The notes below the pieces were generated by a model. The model did no database searches. It was not told the DNA's origin and saw only the letters and a program-made list of their open reading frames with translations. This document shows positions 46,164 to 55,296 of a DNA stretch of 64,000 nt, piece by piece. The first letter of the stretch is position 1. Each line of letters opens with the position of its first letter. Source of the DNA: Limnoglobus sp043780595 (GTDB lineage Bacteria > Planctomycetota > Planctomycetia > Gemmatales > Gemmataceae); the NCBI GenBank assembly GCA_043780595.1, contig JAYWCL010000106.1, positions 1 through 64,000 on the forward strand, in the 5' to 3' direction. The position numbers were made by a program, and so were the translations under genes.

Positions 46164-46913
46164 ATGAGCAACTCGTACAGCACCCTCTGCGATGATTTCG
46201 GCACCTCGACGTATCTAATGTCGAAGATCGAGATGCCGACGAGTCGCGAGACGGTCTTGCACTTTTTCGAGGCGATTCAGAAGACGTATCCGTCGATGAC
46301 CGACTTCGAGAAGCGCGACAACGGCGAGTTTGCACTCGAGGAAGACCGCGAAACCGGTGCGTACCGCTGGTCGTCGCTCGATACTCGCCGCTTGTGCGCC
46401 GGTTACGTGAACCCGCCCGCGATGGACGATGCCGACGAACACAACGAAAAAGTCTTGGAGATGGCGGCGTACCACCTCGACCTCGGGAACTTGCAAACCG
46501 AAGCGATGGACGTGCTGTATTACTTCGATTTCCTGTACCAAGGCAATCACGATGAGGTCGTAGCCGAGGCACTCGCGGCGAACACGCCGTTCGAGAGCCT
46601 GACGCAAATCCCCGGTGGCCGCGTGTTGTCGTTCCAGCCCACGATGCTGATGGCACTCGACGAAGCCTGCCAGTTGCAAGGCCGCCTCAGCATCGAAACC
46701 CGCACGAGTGCGTATCAGGTTCGCACGGGTAACTATCCCGAAACGCCGATCTCGGTGTACTTCACAGTGCGGCAGTTCTGGGGCAAACAGCCATTTAAGT
46801 CATTCGTCGATTCGTACCGCAATCAGCGCCGCGTACTCGATGAAATCGTCGGCCAGTACGTCGTGCCGAACGTGATTCAACCGCTGCAAAAAGTCATCGG
46901 CGCGAAGCAGTAA
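46164..46913 (+). CDS. Conserved-looking protein of unknown function, 249 aa
   Basis: A soluble acidic protein without signal peptide. It contains the acidic stretch PPAMDDADEHNEKVLEMAAY and the beta-rich centre GRLSIETRTSAYQVRTGNYP. The composition and a clean ribosome site (GAAAGGAA, 6 bp before ATG) support a real gene. I do not recognise the family. Its stop codon abuts that of the convergent esterase gene. Confidence 0.7.
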   Translation: MSNSYSTLCDDFGTSTYLMSKIEMPTSRETVLHFFEAIQKTYPSMTDFEKRDNGEFALEEDRETGAYRWSSLDTRRLCAGYVNPPAMDDADEHNEKVLEMAAYHLDLGNLQTEAMDVLYYFDFLYQGNHDEVVAEALAANTPFESLTQIPGGRVLSFQPTMLMALDEACQLQGRLSIETRTSAYQVRTGNYPETPISVYFTVRQFWGKQPFKSFVDSYRNQRRVLDEIVGQYVVPNVIQPLQKVIGAKQ

Positions 46914-47945
46914 TTACTTCGTGGACGTAAGCAGCGCCTTCATCGCTTCACCCAACGCATCCCCGACGAGGAAGTACGTTTCGGCATTGCCGAACTCGTG
47001 GTGTCCGTGTCCGGGATGAGGAGATTCTTTGGCGGGGCGGACGAAGTTGCGCGTCTCGACGAACTGTACCGTACCCTTAAACTCGGGTCGTTTCGCGGTC
47101 GCGGCCTGTGCGTTTCGGAGCGTCGTCCACGCGCCCGGCGCTTCCACCCATGGGCCGGTCAGTTCGCCGATCACAACTGGTAGGTTCGGAACTTTCAGAT
47201 CCTTGCGGACGTCGTTTATTAAGTTCGTCAGGTTCTGCTCGTACTCCGGCACTGCATTCTTGGGGTCGACGCCATCGTTCCAGCCGTGATACCAAACGAA
47301 TCCTGCCAATTCGTAGCCTCGGTCGCCGTACGTGGGAAAGTCTTTCTGGAGGTCGGCGAGCGCCGTGCGAACCTCCGCCAACATCTTCGTGTAATACGGG
47401 CCGACTTGCCCGCCCGAACTCGGCGGGCGGAAATCTTTGTAAAGGCTCTTACCACCCCACGCGGTTTTGACGAGCAAAACTTGGTTGTCCAGATGGTTCC
47501 CGAGCACGTGTCCGAACTGCAATTCGGGTCCGAAGTGATGTTTGTCGCCGTAGACGCTGAAGCCCATGGTCAGCGGCCCGACGAGGAGCGGAGCCTTTTC
47601 CCGCTGGTATCGCACCCACACATCATCCCGGACCGCCCACTCGCCTTTCGCAGTCCGAAGGTGCTCGACCCGTTTCGCTTTGGTCGGATCTTTGAGCAGA
47701 GCGTTTAACGTGCCGATGCCGTTGTTGTAATCTTTACCATCGAGGTCCGATACGGCTTGCCCTTCCATGTTCGACTGGCCAGCCAGGATAAACACCTTCA
47801 CCGGCTTCGGGGCATCCGCCGCAACGGCCGTCCCCACAACCAGAAGCAACAAACTGAACGCAGTGCGAATGATGGCAAATCCTCCAGGTAGAACGATGTT
47901 TGTGGATGCTCGAAGTATAGTTGGTCGAGAGGAAATTAACTCCAA
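46914..47945 (-). CDS. Sialate O-acetylesterase-like (SASA) secreted esterase
   Basis: An SGNH-type carbohydrate esterase with the Ser block KVFILAGQSNMEGQ, the central FVWYHGWNDGVDP and the C-terminal His region HPGHGHHEFGNAET. Relatives remove acetyl groups from sugars outside the cell. The signal peptide appears to start at residue 26 of this frame (RTAFSLLLLVVGTAVAA). The outer start is a TTG at 47945 without signal. GGAGG lies 7 bp before an ATC-ATT pair (47873, 47870), so a rare ATC or ATT start would give a normal exported protein of about 318 residues. The start is therefore unresolved. Confidence 0.8.
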   Translation of the reverse strand: MELISSRPTILRASTNIVLPGGFAIIRTAFSLLLLVVGTAVAADAPKPVKVFILAGQSNMEGQAVSDLDGKDYNNGIGTLNALLKDPTKAKRVEHLRTAKGEWAVRDDVWVRYQREKAPLLVGPLTMGFSVYGDKHHFGPELQFGHVLGNHLDNQVLLVKTAWGGKSLYKDFRPPSSGGQVGPYYTKMLAEVRTALADLQKDFPTYGDRGYELAGFVWYHGWNDGVDPKNAVPEYEQNLTNLINDVRKDLKVPNLPVVIGELTGPWVEAPGAWTTLRNAQAATAKRPEFKGTVQFVETRNFVRPAKESPHPGHGHHEFGNAETYFLVGDALGEAMKALLTSTK

Positions 47946-48122
47946 GAAAAGTGAACGACACGACTAACAGCCGACAGCCTCGACTTCTCAACCCACCGGG
48001 CTATCGAGTGGCGAGTTACCGATCACTCGGGGAAGTTTCTGGCGTGGCGTCAGCACCCCACCGCGACCCAACCCGCTCGCCGACGATCAGCCGTCCATGC
48101 AAATCCTTTTATGTACGTCGCG

Positions 48123-49436
48123 TCACGACACTTTCGCGACAACAATCTCGCGGATTGCCGCGCTGCGTAGCTTCCCGCACGTCACCAAGATCGTCAGGCC
48201 GACTATTGCGATCGCGATGCCAGCAGCCATTCCGAACAGCACCGTTGGCACCGGTACGGTGGAGGCCATTGCTCCGGCGGTCGGGTGGCCGGGCAGACTG
48301 CTGCCGCTGAGCATCATGGCCCAGAGTGCCATCACTTTGCCGCGCGAATGGTTCGGGGCACTCGTCTGCATCGTCGATTGGGCCGTCGACAGGTAAAGCA
48401 CCATGCCGAAGCCCATCAGTACGCAACAAACGACCGCCAATGGAAATGTCGCCACCAGCGCGAGGCCGAGTACGCCGACGAGGCAGATTGCGGCACCGAC
48501 CAGTAAAAATCGGCCACTGCGAAGGTCGTTCGCAAACGTCGCCGTGGCGAGTGCGCCGACGAGTGCGCCGCCACCGAACGCGCTGAGTAGCAAGCTATAC
48601 GTCCGTTCGGCTTCGCCCAAAATTAGGCGCGTATACGGCGGCAACAGCGTCAGGATCGGCCACGCGAACACGCAGAAAAAACCAGTCAGCCCGAGCAGCG
48701 CCGCCAACGCCGGTTCGCGTTTCAGATATTGAAACCCTGCCCAGAACGAGTCTTTCCCCTTCGTCGATTTCGGCGACACCGTGCGACCGCGTTCGATTTT
48801 ACGCAGCGCCACCAACACCGCTACAAAGCTGAAAGCGTTCAACGTGAAGCACCAGATGGCACCGAGTGTGGCGACGCGCGAGCCGGGCAAATAGCCGTGC
48901 TGCAAGAGAAGTGCTGCGAGAAAGAATACGCCTCCGGCAATCGCAGGACCGATCGAGCGCGCGGAGTTGAACAAGAGCGAGTTCAGCCCGACCGCGTTGA
49001 CGAGATCTTCCCGCGGCACCAACTCCGGTACGAACGCCAGCCTTGCGGGTAAGTCGAATGCTTGAATTACACCGCTAACGAGTTGAATGCCGAGAAACAA
49101 AAACGGCGACGTGATGTCCGTCGCAACCAGAAAGCAGAGCAGCATCGCGTTCGCGAGGAAGCCGATTTGCGTGGCCACGATGATCGAGCGTTTCGGGTAG
49201 CGGTCGGCGATGGCCCCACCGAAGGTGCCGAGAAACAGCGTCGGTCCGACTTGTGCGATGAGGATCCAGGCGGGCCAGCGCGGGTCGCCGGTCGTGTCGT
49301 AGACGAGCCACATGAGGGCGGTATTTTGCACCCACGAGCCGATAAACGACACGAGCTGACCGTAGAAGTAAAGTCGATAATCGCGGTGTCGCAACGAGCG
49401 GAACGTACGTTCGCGTAGCAGCCGGGGCAGTATCAT
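48123..49436 (-). CDS. Major facilitator superfamily transporter
   Basis: 437 residues with about 12 membrane helices, arranged as two six-helix halves. The first loop motif reads GGAIADRYPKR, as in drug/proton antiporters, and the second half has GALATATFANDLRSGR. The N-terminus (FRSLRHRDYRLYFYGQLVSF) is typical of the MFS_3/enterobactin-exporter-like group. The substrate is unknown. The ATG at 49436 is used; a TTG at 49448 is the only longer start. No partner gene is adjacent. Confidence 0.82.
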   Translation of the reverse strand: MILPRLLRERTFRSLRHRDYRLYFYGQLVSFIGSWVQNTALMWLVYDTTGDPRWPAWILIAQVGPTLFLGTFGGAIADRYPKRSIIVATQIGFLANAMLLCFLVATDITSPFLFLGIQLVSGVIQAFDLPARLAFVPELVPREDLVNAVGLNSLLFNSARSIGPAIAGGVFFLAALLLQHGYLPGSRVATLGAIWCFTLNAFSFVAVLVALRKIERGRTVSPKSTKGKDSFWAGFQYLKREPALAALLGLTGFFCVFAWPILTLLPPYTRLILGEAERTYSLLLSAFGGGALVGALATATFANDLRSGRFLLVGAAICLVGVLGLALVATFPLAVVCCVLMGFGMVLYLSTAQSTMQTSAPNHSRGKVMALWAMMLSGSSLPGHPTAGAMASTVPVPTVLFGMAAGIAIAIVGLTILVTCGKLRSAAIREIVVAKVS

Positions 49437-49599
49437 AGACAGTACCAACCCGCGCCGTTGCTCAACATAAACGAGACCTCGGTGGTAAACACCATGCCTA
49501 TTCTATTCTGAACGTCGTTACCGGCAGAAGCCGTCACCGATCGCGTCGTGAAATCCGGTTTTTCGTCGCGTCTGACGATTCCTCCGCTATTCTAAAAAC

Positions 49600-50559
49600 A
49601 TGAATCACGCTGTCCGCTGCCCGCATTGCGATGGACTTTCCCGCGTGCCCGAAACGGCGATCGGTCGGGGGGTGGCGTGCCCACTTTGCTCCCGTCCGTT
49701 CACGGCGAACCCGGTCGAATTGACGCAATCACCCGCGCGAACGATCCCCGTCGTTTACCCGATTCGCCACATCGACCCCGACGCGCCGAAGCCCAACAGC
49801 GGGCCGAAGAGCGTGCTCGTCGGGCTGGCGTTGTTGCCGTTCGGGGTGCCGCTGTTGTGGTTGCTCGGGCCGTTCCTTTCGGGGAAAGAATCGTTCTTCA
49901 CATTTGCGTTGCCCGTGGCCATCGCCGTCGGCTTTTCGGGCCTTTGCCTCGGCGTCGTGCTCGCCGCTGATTGGAAGTTTTCGACGCGGATTAAAGGCAT
50001 CTTCGCACTGTTGCTCGTCGGCTACTTCCTCGCGGGCAGCTTGTATTTTTTGAAAATCGAATGGATCGAATCGATCCGCAAAGGGTTCGGACAAGGCAGC
50101 GACAACTGGACGAAATTCAGCCCGCCAGACAAATCGTATGCGGCACAAGTGCCGGCCGAGATGAAGCCCGACGGTGCCGAGTTGATTGCCGGTTGGAAGC
50201 TGCGCACGTTTCGATCTGCGGGTGCCGTCGCCAACGCGGACATCTATTTTTTGGCGGATGGTCAACCGCCCGACACGCTAAAAGGTGTGCCGGACGATCG
50301 CTTTTTCGACGAGGTGAAAAAGGGCCTCACCGCCGCCGCGAACGGCACGCTCGTCAGCGACAAGCCAGCGTCGCAAAAGAACTATATTTGCCGCGAGTAT
50401 GTGATTAGCCTGGCGGACCGTGCGAGTACCCGCACGGTCCGCGTGTATCGCGTCCGCGAGCGCGTCTTCGTTACGGCCGTCGAAGGCGCATTCCTGCCGC
50501 CCGATTCGCGCGATGTGCAGAATTTCTTCCGGATGTTTGACATCACGCCGTCGAAGTGA
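49600..50559 (+). CDS. Zinc-ribbon membrane protein of unknown function
   Basis: 319 residues. The first 40 form a zinc-ribbon-like element with two CxxC pairs (VRCPHCDGLSRVP and VACPLCSRPF). Three membrane helices follow (LVGLALLPFGVPLLWLLG, FFTFALPVAIAVGFSGLC, IKGIFALLLVGYFLAGSLY). The C-terminal about 160 residues are a soluble domain ending FVTAVEGAFLPPDSRDVQNF. Such ribbon-plus-membrane proteins are common in planctomycetes. It is followed after 9 bp by the Cys-cluster gene, so the two are probably one operon. Confidence 0.7.
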   Translation: MNHAVRCPHCDGLSRVPETAIGRGVACPLCSRPFTANPVELTQSPARTIPVVYPIRHIDPDAPKPNSGPKSVLVGLALLPFGVPLLWLLGPFLSGKESFFTFALPVAIAVGFSGLCLGVVLAADWKFSTRIKGIFALLLVGYFLAGSLYFLKIEWIESIRKGFGQGSDNWTKFSPPDKSYAAQVPAEMKPDGAELIAGWKLRTFRSAGAVANADIYFLADGQPPDTLKGVPDDRFFDEVKKGLTAAANGTLVSDKPASQKNYICREYVISLADRASTRTVRVYRVRERVFVTAVEGAFLPPDSRDVQNFFRMFDITPSK

Positions 50560-50568
50560 GGTTCGCTT

Positions 50569-51822
50569 ATGCCGATGCCGGTTCGCTCGTTGCCGGTCGT
50601 GCAAAACTGGGACTGTCACGGTTGCTCGGACTGTTGCCGTACGTATGCGGTTCACGTTTCGGATGCGGAAAAAGCGAAGATCGAAGCGCAGAACTGGCAC
50701 GCCGAACCGGACCTGGCGGGCGTCGAGTTCTTCGCCTGGGACAAGTCCGAACAGCGTCTGCGGTTGAACCACCGACCCGATGGCGGTTGCGTGTTCCTCG
50801 GCGCAGACAACCGGTGCCGCATCCATGCCAAGTTCGGCTCGGCGGCCAAGCCGATGCCGTGCCGCGTCTACCCGTTCGTGATGGTGCCCGCGGGCGATCA
50901 TTGGAGAGTCGGCGTTCGTTTTGCCTGTCCGTCGGCGTTGCAAAATCTCGGGCGACCGATGCGCGATCAGACTGCCGAGGCACGCGAATATGCGGCACTC
51001 GTCGAGGTCGATAAGAAGACGCCCGGCGATCTTCCCGCGCCGCCACTCCAACCGGGGCAGACCGTCCCGTGGGCCGATCTGCTGCGAATCACCACCGCAT
51101 TATCGAACATCTTAATCGCGCCCGGAGTGCCGATCGAACGCAAGTTGCGACACGCGCTCGCGCTGATGGAGCTTTGTAAGAAGTCGAGTTTCGAGAAAAT
51201 CACCGGCGCACGCTTGACCGAGTTTCTCGAACTGACGAGCGTCATCGTCGGCGAAGAGTTGCCCGAACACGTAGCGAAACCGGGTTGGGCGGGTCGCGTG
51301 TTGTTCCGCCAGATTGCGGCGGTGTATGCGCGGAAAGACGTCGGGTTGAACGCGGGGGACATGGCGAAGCGGAGTGCGTGGGGGCGTGGCATCGCGGGCT
51401 ATCGCTTCGCGCTCGGTGCCGGCCGCGTGCCGAAAGTTCACGGCCACCTGAACGAAGCCATCACGTTCGCCGACGCCGAAAAACCGCTCGGTACACTACC
51501 ACCCGAAGTCGACGAGTTGTTCGTACGCTTCTATCGCGTGAAACTCGAATCGCTCCAGTTCTGCGGGCGAACGAACTTCGACCAATCGTACTGGCTCGGC
51601 TTCGAGGCACTCGCACTGACCTACCCCGCCGCCATGTGGCTCGCCCGTCTATTTGTCGCGGGTGGCAAACCAACTTTAGAAGCGGTGCAAGCCGCCGTGC
51701 GCATCGTCGACGACAACTTCGGTTTCAACCCAATGCTCGGCTCCGGCAAGCAAGCCTGGGCCATGAAAGTCCTAACGGCAAAGTCCGAACTGCCGAAACT
51801 CATCGCTTGGTACGCGAAGTAG
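50569..51822 (+). CDS. YkgJ-type cysteine-cluster protein
   Basis: 417 residues. The N-terminal motif WDCHGCSDCCRTY is followed by GGCVFLGADNRCRIHAKFG and PMPCRVYPF, the CxxCxxCC...C...C pattern of the YkgJ/FliB-like family, which probably binds iron-sulfur or zinc. Some relatives are linked to flagellin lysine methylation, others have no known role. The remaining 300 residues are helical and lack further Cys motifs. GAGG lies 7 bp before the ATG. It sits close behind the zinc-ribbon gene and before a phosphodiesterase gene. Confidence 0.78.
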   Translation: MPMPVRSLPVVQNWDCHGCSDCCRTYAVHVSDAEKAKIEAQNWHAEPDLAGVEFFAWDKSEQRLRLNHRPDGGCVFLGADNRCRIHAKFGSAAKPMPCRVYPFVMVPAGDHWRVGVRFACPSALQNLGRPMRDQTAEAREYAALVEVDKKTPGDLPAPPLQPGQTVPWADLLRITTALSNILIAPGVPIERKLRHALALMELCKKSSFEKITGARLTEFLELTSVIVGEELPEHVAKPGWAGRVLFRQIAAVYARKDVGLNAGDMAKRSAWGRGIAGYRFALGAGRVPKVHGHLNEAITFADAEKPLGTLPPEVDELFVRFYRVKLESLQFCGRTNFDQSYWLGFEALALTYPAAMWLARLFVAGGKPTLEAVQAAVRIVDDNFGFNPMLGSGKQAWAMKVLTAKSELPKLIAWYAK

Positions 51823-51876
51823 ATGTCCGGCGTCAGAAGCCTCGCGACTTCCGCTACCAAAAAGAGTTGTGAAGCC

Positions 51877-52365
51877 ATGCGTATCGGCATCCTGTCAGAC
51901 ACGCACGATGAATTCGAACGCACGCGAGTCGCCGTCCGGATGATGCAATATGCGGGTGCCGAGGTGATAATCCATTGCGGCGATTTGGCCAGTCCGCCGA
52001 TTGTTCGAGCGTGTGCGGTGCTACCATTCTGGTTCGTGTTCGGCAACCACGACTCGGATACGGTTCCCGTTCTGAGGCAAGCGGCAATTGAGTCCGGTGC
52101 GAACTGTCTGGGCTGGGGTGGCATCGTCGAACTGGCTGGCAAGCGATTCGGCGTAACCCACGGACACATGACGACCGACGTACGACGGGTACTCGCCGAA
52201 CAACCAGACTATTTGTTGTCCGGGCATTCGCATATTCCTAACGACACGGTCGTAGGTACGGTGCAGCGGATCAATCCCGGCGCACTCCACCGGGCCGACA
52301 CGTTCACCGTTGCAATACTCGATGTACAGACTGGCGATTTAACGTTTTTACGTATAGAACGGTAA
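51877..52365 (+). CDS. YfcE/MJ0936-family metallophosphodiesterase (second copy)
   Basis: 162 residues with the same motifs as the paralogue at 13334: SDTHDE, HCGDLASP, FGNHDSD, THGHMTTD, GHSHIPND and the NPGALHRAD ending. Length is normal for the family. The start at 51877 opens directly on the MRIGILSDTHD motif; an in-frame upstream ATG at 51823 overlaps the preceding gene's end and is less likely. Substrate unknown. Confidence 0.85.
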   Translation: MRIGILSDTHDEFERTRVAVRMMQYAGAEVIIHCGDLASPPIVRACAVLPFWFVFGNHDSDTVPVLRQAAIESGANCLGWGGIVELAGKRFGVTHGHMTTDVRRVLAEQPDYLLSGHSHIPNDTVVGTVQRINPGALHRADTFTVAILDVQTGDLTFLRIER

Positions 52366-52391
52366 TGCACCTTATTCTCCGGAGAAGCGAA

Positions 52392-52616
52392 ATGCAGTTC
52401 GACCGAATCACGCATGATCCCTCTGTGATGGGCGGCAAACCGTGTATTCGCGGCATGAGAATCACAGTCGGAACGATACTGGGAATGCTCGGCAGCGGCC
52501 GGACTCGCGAACGGATACTCGAAGCCTACCCCCACCTCGAACCAGAAGACCTGAATGAAGCGATAACCTACGCGGCATGGCGACTGGAGGAACGGGAAGA
52601 GGCAATCCTCGCATGA
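52392..52616 (+). CDS. DUF433-type antitoxin-like protein
   Basis: 74 residues with the family's pattern: FDRITHDPSVMGGKPCIRGM, then RITVGTILGMLGSGRTRERI and YPHLEPEDLNEAITYAAWRL. DUF433 proteins are small DNA-binding proteins usually followed by a DUF5615 PIN-like toxin. GGAGAAG lies just before the ATG. Here the frame following it closes after ten codons (ATGAACCTGCCAATTGTTGT onward), so the usual partner is absent or lost. Orphan copies are known, so function is uncertain. Confidence 0.75.
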   Translation: MQFDRITHDPSVMGGKPCIRGMRITVGTILGMLGSGRTRERILEAYPHLEPEDLNEAITYAAWRLEEREEAILA

Positions 52617-52709
52617 ACCTGCCAATTGTTGTGGAGGATTTCTAACTAAGACACTCCAGCTGCAACTGTAGAATGCTTCAATCTCCTGATGTTCCCGCGA
52701 AGATCTCTC

Positions 52710-53651
52710 ATGCGACGTTGGCGAATAATTTTGGTGGTGATTGCGCTCGCGTACCTGGCGACGGGGATTGCGCAGGTACGCCCCGAAGAGCGTGCGGTGG
52801 TGACGCGGTTTGGCCGCGTGGTGGCGCGTCCGGGTGCGGGGTTGTGGGTGGGGTTGCCGTGGGGTTTCGACCGCGTCGACCGCATCGCGATCCGCAATAT
52901 CCAGCTCGATGTCGGCTACTCGCCTGATGCCCTCGACGATACCTCATCCACGCCCGTGGGGCAGCTTTTAACGGGCGATCAAAACCTCGCGAACGTGAAG
53001 CTCGTCCTCGAATATGCGATCGACGAACGCGATGGCGAACTCGAACGCTACCTCGCAGGGCGCGACCGCGTCGATGCGATTTTAGGCCGCGAAGCCGAGA
53101 CGGTGGCCGGCGAATGGGTCGGTGCCCGAACCGTCGATGAAGTCCTTTTAACGGGTCGCGCCGAGTTGCCGCGCTGGGCCATGGAACGCCTGCCCGAACG
53201 GATCGCATCGCACCGGCTGGGCATCGTCTTGCAGCGGATCAGCGTCGATTTCCTCGGCGCGCCAACCGAAGTGCGCGATGCCTTCGAGGCAGTCAATCAG
53301 GCACAAACGAGCATTCGCACGAAGGAAAATCAGGCGCAGCAAGAAGCCAACCAACGCCTCCGCGAAGTGCAGTCGTTGCAGTTCCGGCTCGAACAACAAT
53401 CGTCATCGTACAAGCTCGAACGCGAGAGTTTGGCACTCGCCGACGCCGACGCCTTTCGCAAACGCCTCGAACAATACGAGCGATTGAAGGCGACGAACCC
53501 CGACATTCTCGCGGGCATCTGGTGGGAAGAAATGGGCCGCGTGCTACTCGGCATGAAGGGTCGGGGCCGCGTCGATTTGCTCGATTCGTTCCTCGGTAAA
53601 GACGGCCTCGACATCACGCAGTTCGTACCGACGAAACGTGAGAAGAAGTGA
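52710..53651 (+). CDS. SPFH/Band-7 membrane protein (HflK-like)
   Basis: About 313 residues. One N-terminal membrane helix (WRIILVVIALAYLATGI) is followed by an SPFH domain (VRPEERAVVTRFGRVVARPG, LPWGFDRVDRIAIRNIQLDV) and a long coiled coil (AQTSIRTKENQAQQEANQRL to LEQQSSSYKLERES). HflK/HflC relatives form oligomers that modulate the FtsH protease; no ftsH or hflC partner is in view. An ATG at 52689 would add seven residues. The stop is 15 bp before the FHA kinase gene, so these two are probably cotranscribed. Confidence 0.82.
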   Translation: MRRWRIILVVIALAYLATGIAQVRPEERAVVTRFGRVVARPGAGLWVGLPWGFDRVDRIAIRNIQLDVGYSPDALDDTSSTPVGQLLTGDQNLANVKLVLEYAIDERDGELERYLAGRDRVDAILGREAETVAGEWVGARTVDEVLLTGRAELPRWAMERLPERIASHRLGIVLQRISVDFLGAPTEVRDAFEAVNQAQTSIRTKENQAQQEANQRLREVQSLQFRLEQQSSSYKLERESLALADADAFRKRLEQYERLKATNPDILAGIWWEEMGRVLLGMKGRGRVDLLDSFLGKDGLDITQFVPTKREKK

Positions 53652-53666
53652 TCACGGAGTTCGATC

Positions 53667-55295
53667 ATGCCCCGGCTCGTCGTGGTCAAAGGTGCGGATC
53701 GTGGCAAGCAGTTCGATCTGTCGGGCGCGGTCGTTGGCATCGGGCGGCACTCGTCGAATTCGATCCATCTGCACGATACGCGCATCTCGCGCAAGCACCT
53801 CGAACTGCGTAAATCCGGTTCGGGTTATCGTCTCGTCGACCTCGGCAGCGGCAACGGAACGCACCTCAACGAACGCCTCGTACAATCGGCCGACCTGCGG
53901 CCCGGCGACCGCATCGCACTCGGCGAAACCATATTGCTGTTTGCCGATTCGCACACGCCGACCGAAAACGACGACACCGCCGCAATTCGCCTGTCTTTCG
54001 AGCCAGATCGCGCATTTCAATCGAGCATTTTACGCAGCATCCCCGCCGACGCCGGTACCGCGATCCTCAGCGATCCGACCCGCGCGAACACCGACTGGCT
54101 GCGGTCCCGTTTGGCCAATCTTGCGGTGATGTACGAGGCCGCGAACGCCGTTAGTAACATCCTCGATGTCGACGAATTGCTCGAACGGATCATGAGCCTG
54201 ATTTTGCACACCGCCGACGCCGATCAAGGTTGTTTCATGATCGTCGATGCCGAGACGGGCGTGGCGATGCCGAAGGCGGTGCGGGCGCGCGATGGCAGCA
54301 TTCCGAAAACCTTCAGCGTCAGCCGGACCGTCGTCGAATACGTCATGCGCGAACGCAAGGGGATTCTCGTTTCCGATGCCGCGACCGACGACCGGTTCCG
54401 CGGCGGCGAGAGCATCGCGCGGCACCACATCCGCGAGGTACTTTGCGTGCCGATGTGCGGTCGCCACGAGATGGTCGGCGCGCTCTTCCTCGATACGCAC
54501 AGTGGCGGATCGGCCGCACCGAAATTCACCGACGACCACCTGCAACTCGCCGTGGCCATCGCGCACCAGTCGGCACTCGCAGTCGAAGAAACGCGATACT
54601 ATCAGGCGCTGGTGAACGCCGAACGACTCGCCGCCATCGGGCAGACCATCGCGGGAATGTCGCACCATATCAAGAACATCATGCAGGGTGTCCGCTTCGG
54701 CGCGAGCATGGTGCGGATGGGCCTCGATGGGGATCGCGAGCTTCTGACAAAGGGCTGGACGCTCGTCGAGAAGAATCAGGCGCGGATCGACGAACTGATT
54801 CTCGACATGCTGAATTTCTCCAAAGAGCGCGAGCCGAGCATCCAGACGATCGATGCCGTGAAGTTGATCGAAGACGTTCTTGAGATCGTGAAAGGCCGCC
54901 TGACGGATCGCGGAATCACCCTCGCGTTCGTGCCGCCGGTGTCGTTCCCGCCGATGATGTGCGACCCGGAAGGCATCCACCGCGCGCTCTTGAACATTGT
55001 GGGAAACGCGATCGACGCCATCGAAGATCAACCGGCGGCACGGATCGAAGTGTCGTTGCGATTATCCGAAGATGGGCAGTGGGTCGAACTCGATGTGAGC
55101 GACAACGGACCGGGCATACCCGCCGACAAAGTCGAAGAGATTTTCAAACCGTTCGTGAGCACGAAGGGCAATCGCGGGACCGGCCTCGGCTTGCCCGTCA
55201 GCCGAAAAGTCTTGCGCGAACATGGCGGCGACCTCACCGCCGAAGGACTGCCGGGCGGCAGCCGCTTCCGGTTACGCTTACCGCTTCGGCGCTGA
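53667..55295 (+). CDS. FHA-GAF histidine kinase
   Basis: 542 residues. The FHA domain (about 1-90: VVGIGRHSSNSIHL, TRISRKHLELR, GSGNGTHLN) expects a phosphothreonine partner. A GAF domain follows (about 155-315), then a HisKA-type region (GQTIAGMSHHIKNIMQGVRF) and HATPase motifs (NIVGNAIDAIE, VSDNGPGIPADK, GLGLPVSRKVL). There is no membrane helix, so it is cytoplasmic or tethered through its FHA partner. It pairs with the SPFH gene upstream. Its stop lies 1 bp from the stop of the convergent cheX. Its partner regulator is not evident. Confidence 0.87.
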   Translation: MPRLVVVKGADRGKQFDLSGAVVGIGRHSSNSIHLHDTRISRKHLELRKSGSGYRLVDLGSGNGTHLNERLVQSADLRPGDRIALGETILLFADSHTPTENDDTAAIRLSFEPDRAFQSSILRSIPADAGTAILSDPTRANTDWLRSRLANLAVMYEAANAVSNILDVDELLERIMSLILHTADADQGCFMIVDAETGVAMPKAVRARDGSIPKTFSVSRTVVEYVMRERKGILVSDAATDDRFRGGESIARHHIREVLCVPMCGRHEMVGALFLDTHSGGSAAPKFTDDHLQLAVAIAHQSALAVEETRYYQALVNAERLAAIGQTIAGMSHHIKNIMQGVRFGASMVRMGLDGDRELLTKGWTLVEKNQARIDELILDMLNFSKEREPSIQTIDAVKLIEDVLEIVKGRLTDRGITLAFVPPVSFPPMMCDPEGIHRALLNIVGNAIDAIEDQPAARIEVSLRLSEDGQWVELDVSDNGPGIPADKVEEIFKPFVSTKGNRGTGLGLPVSRKVLREHGGDLTAEGLPGGSRFRLRLPLRR

Positions 55296-55296
55296 G

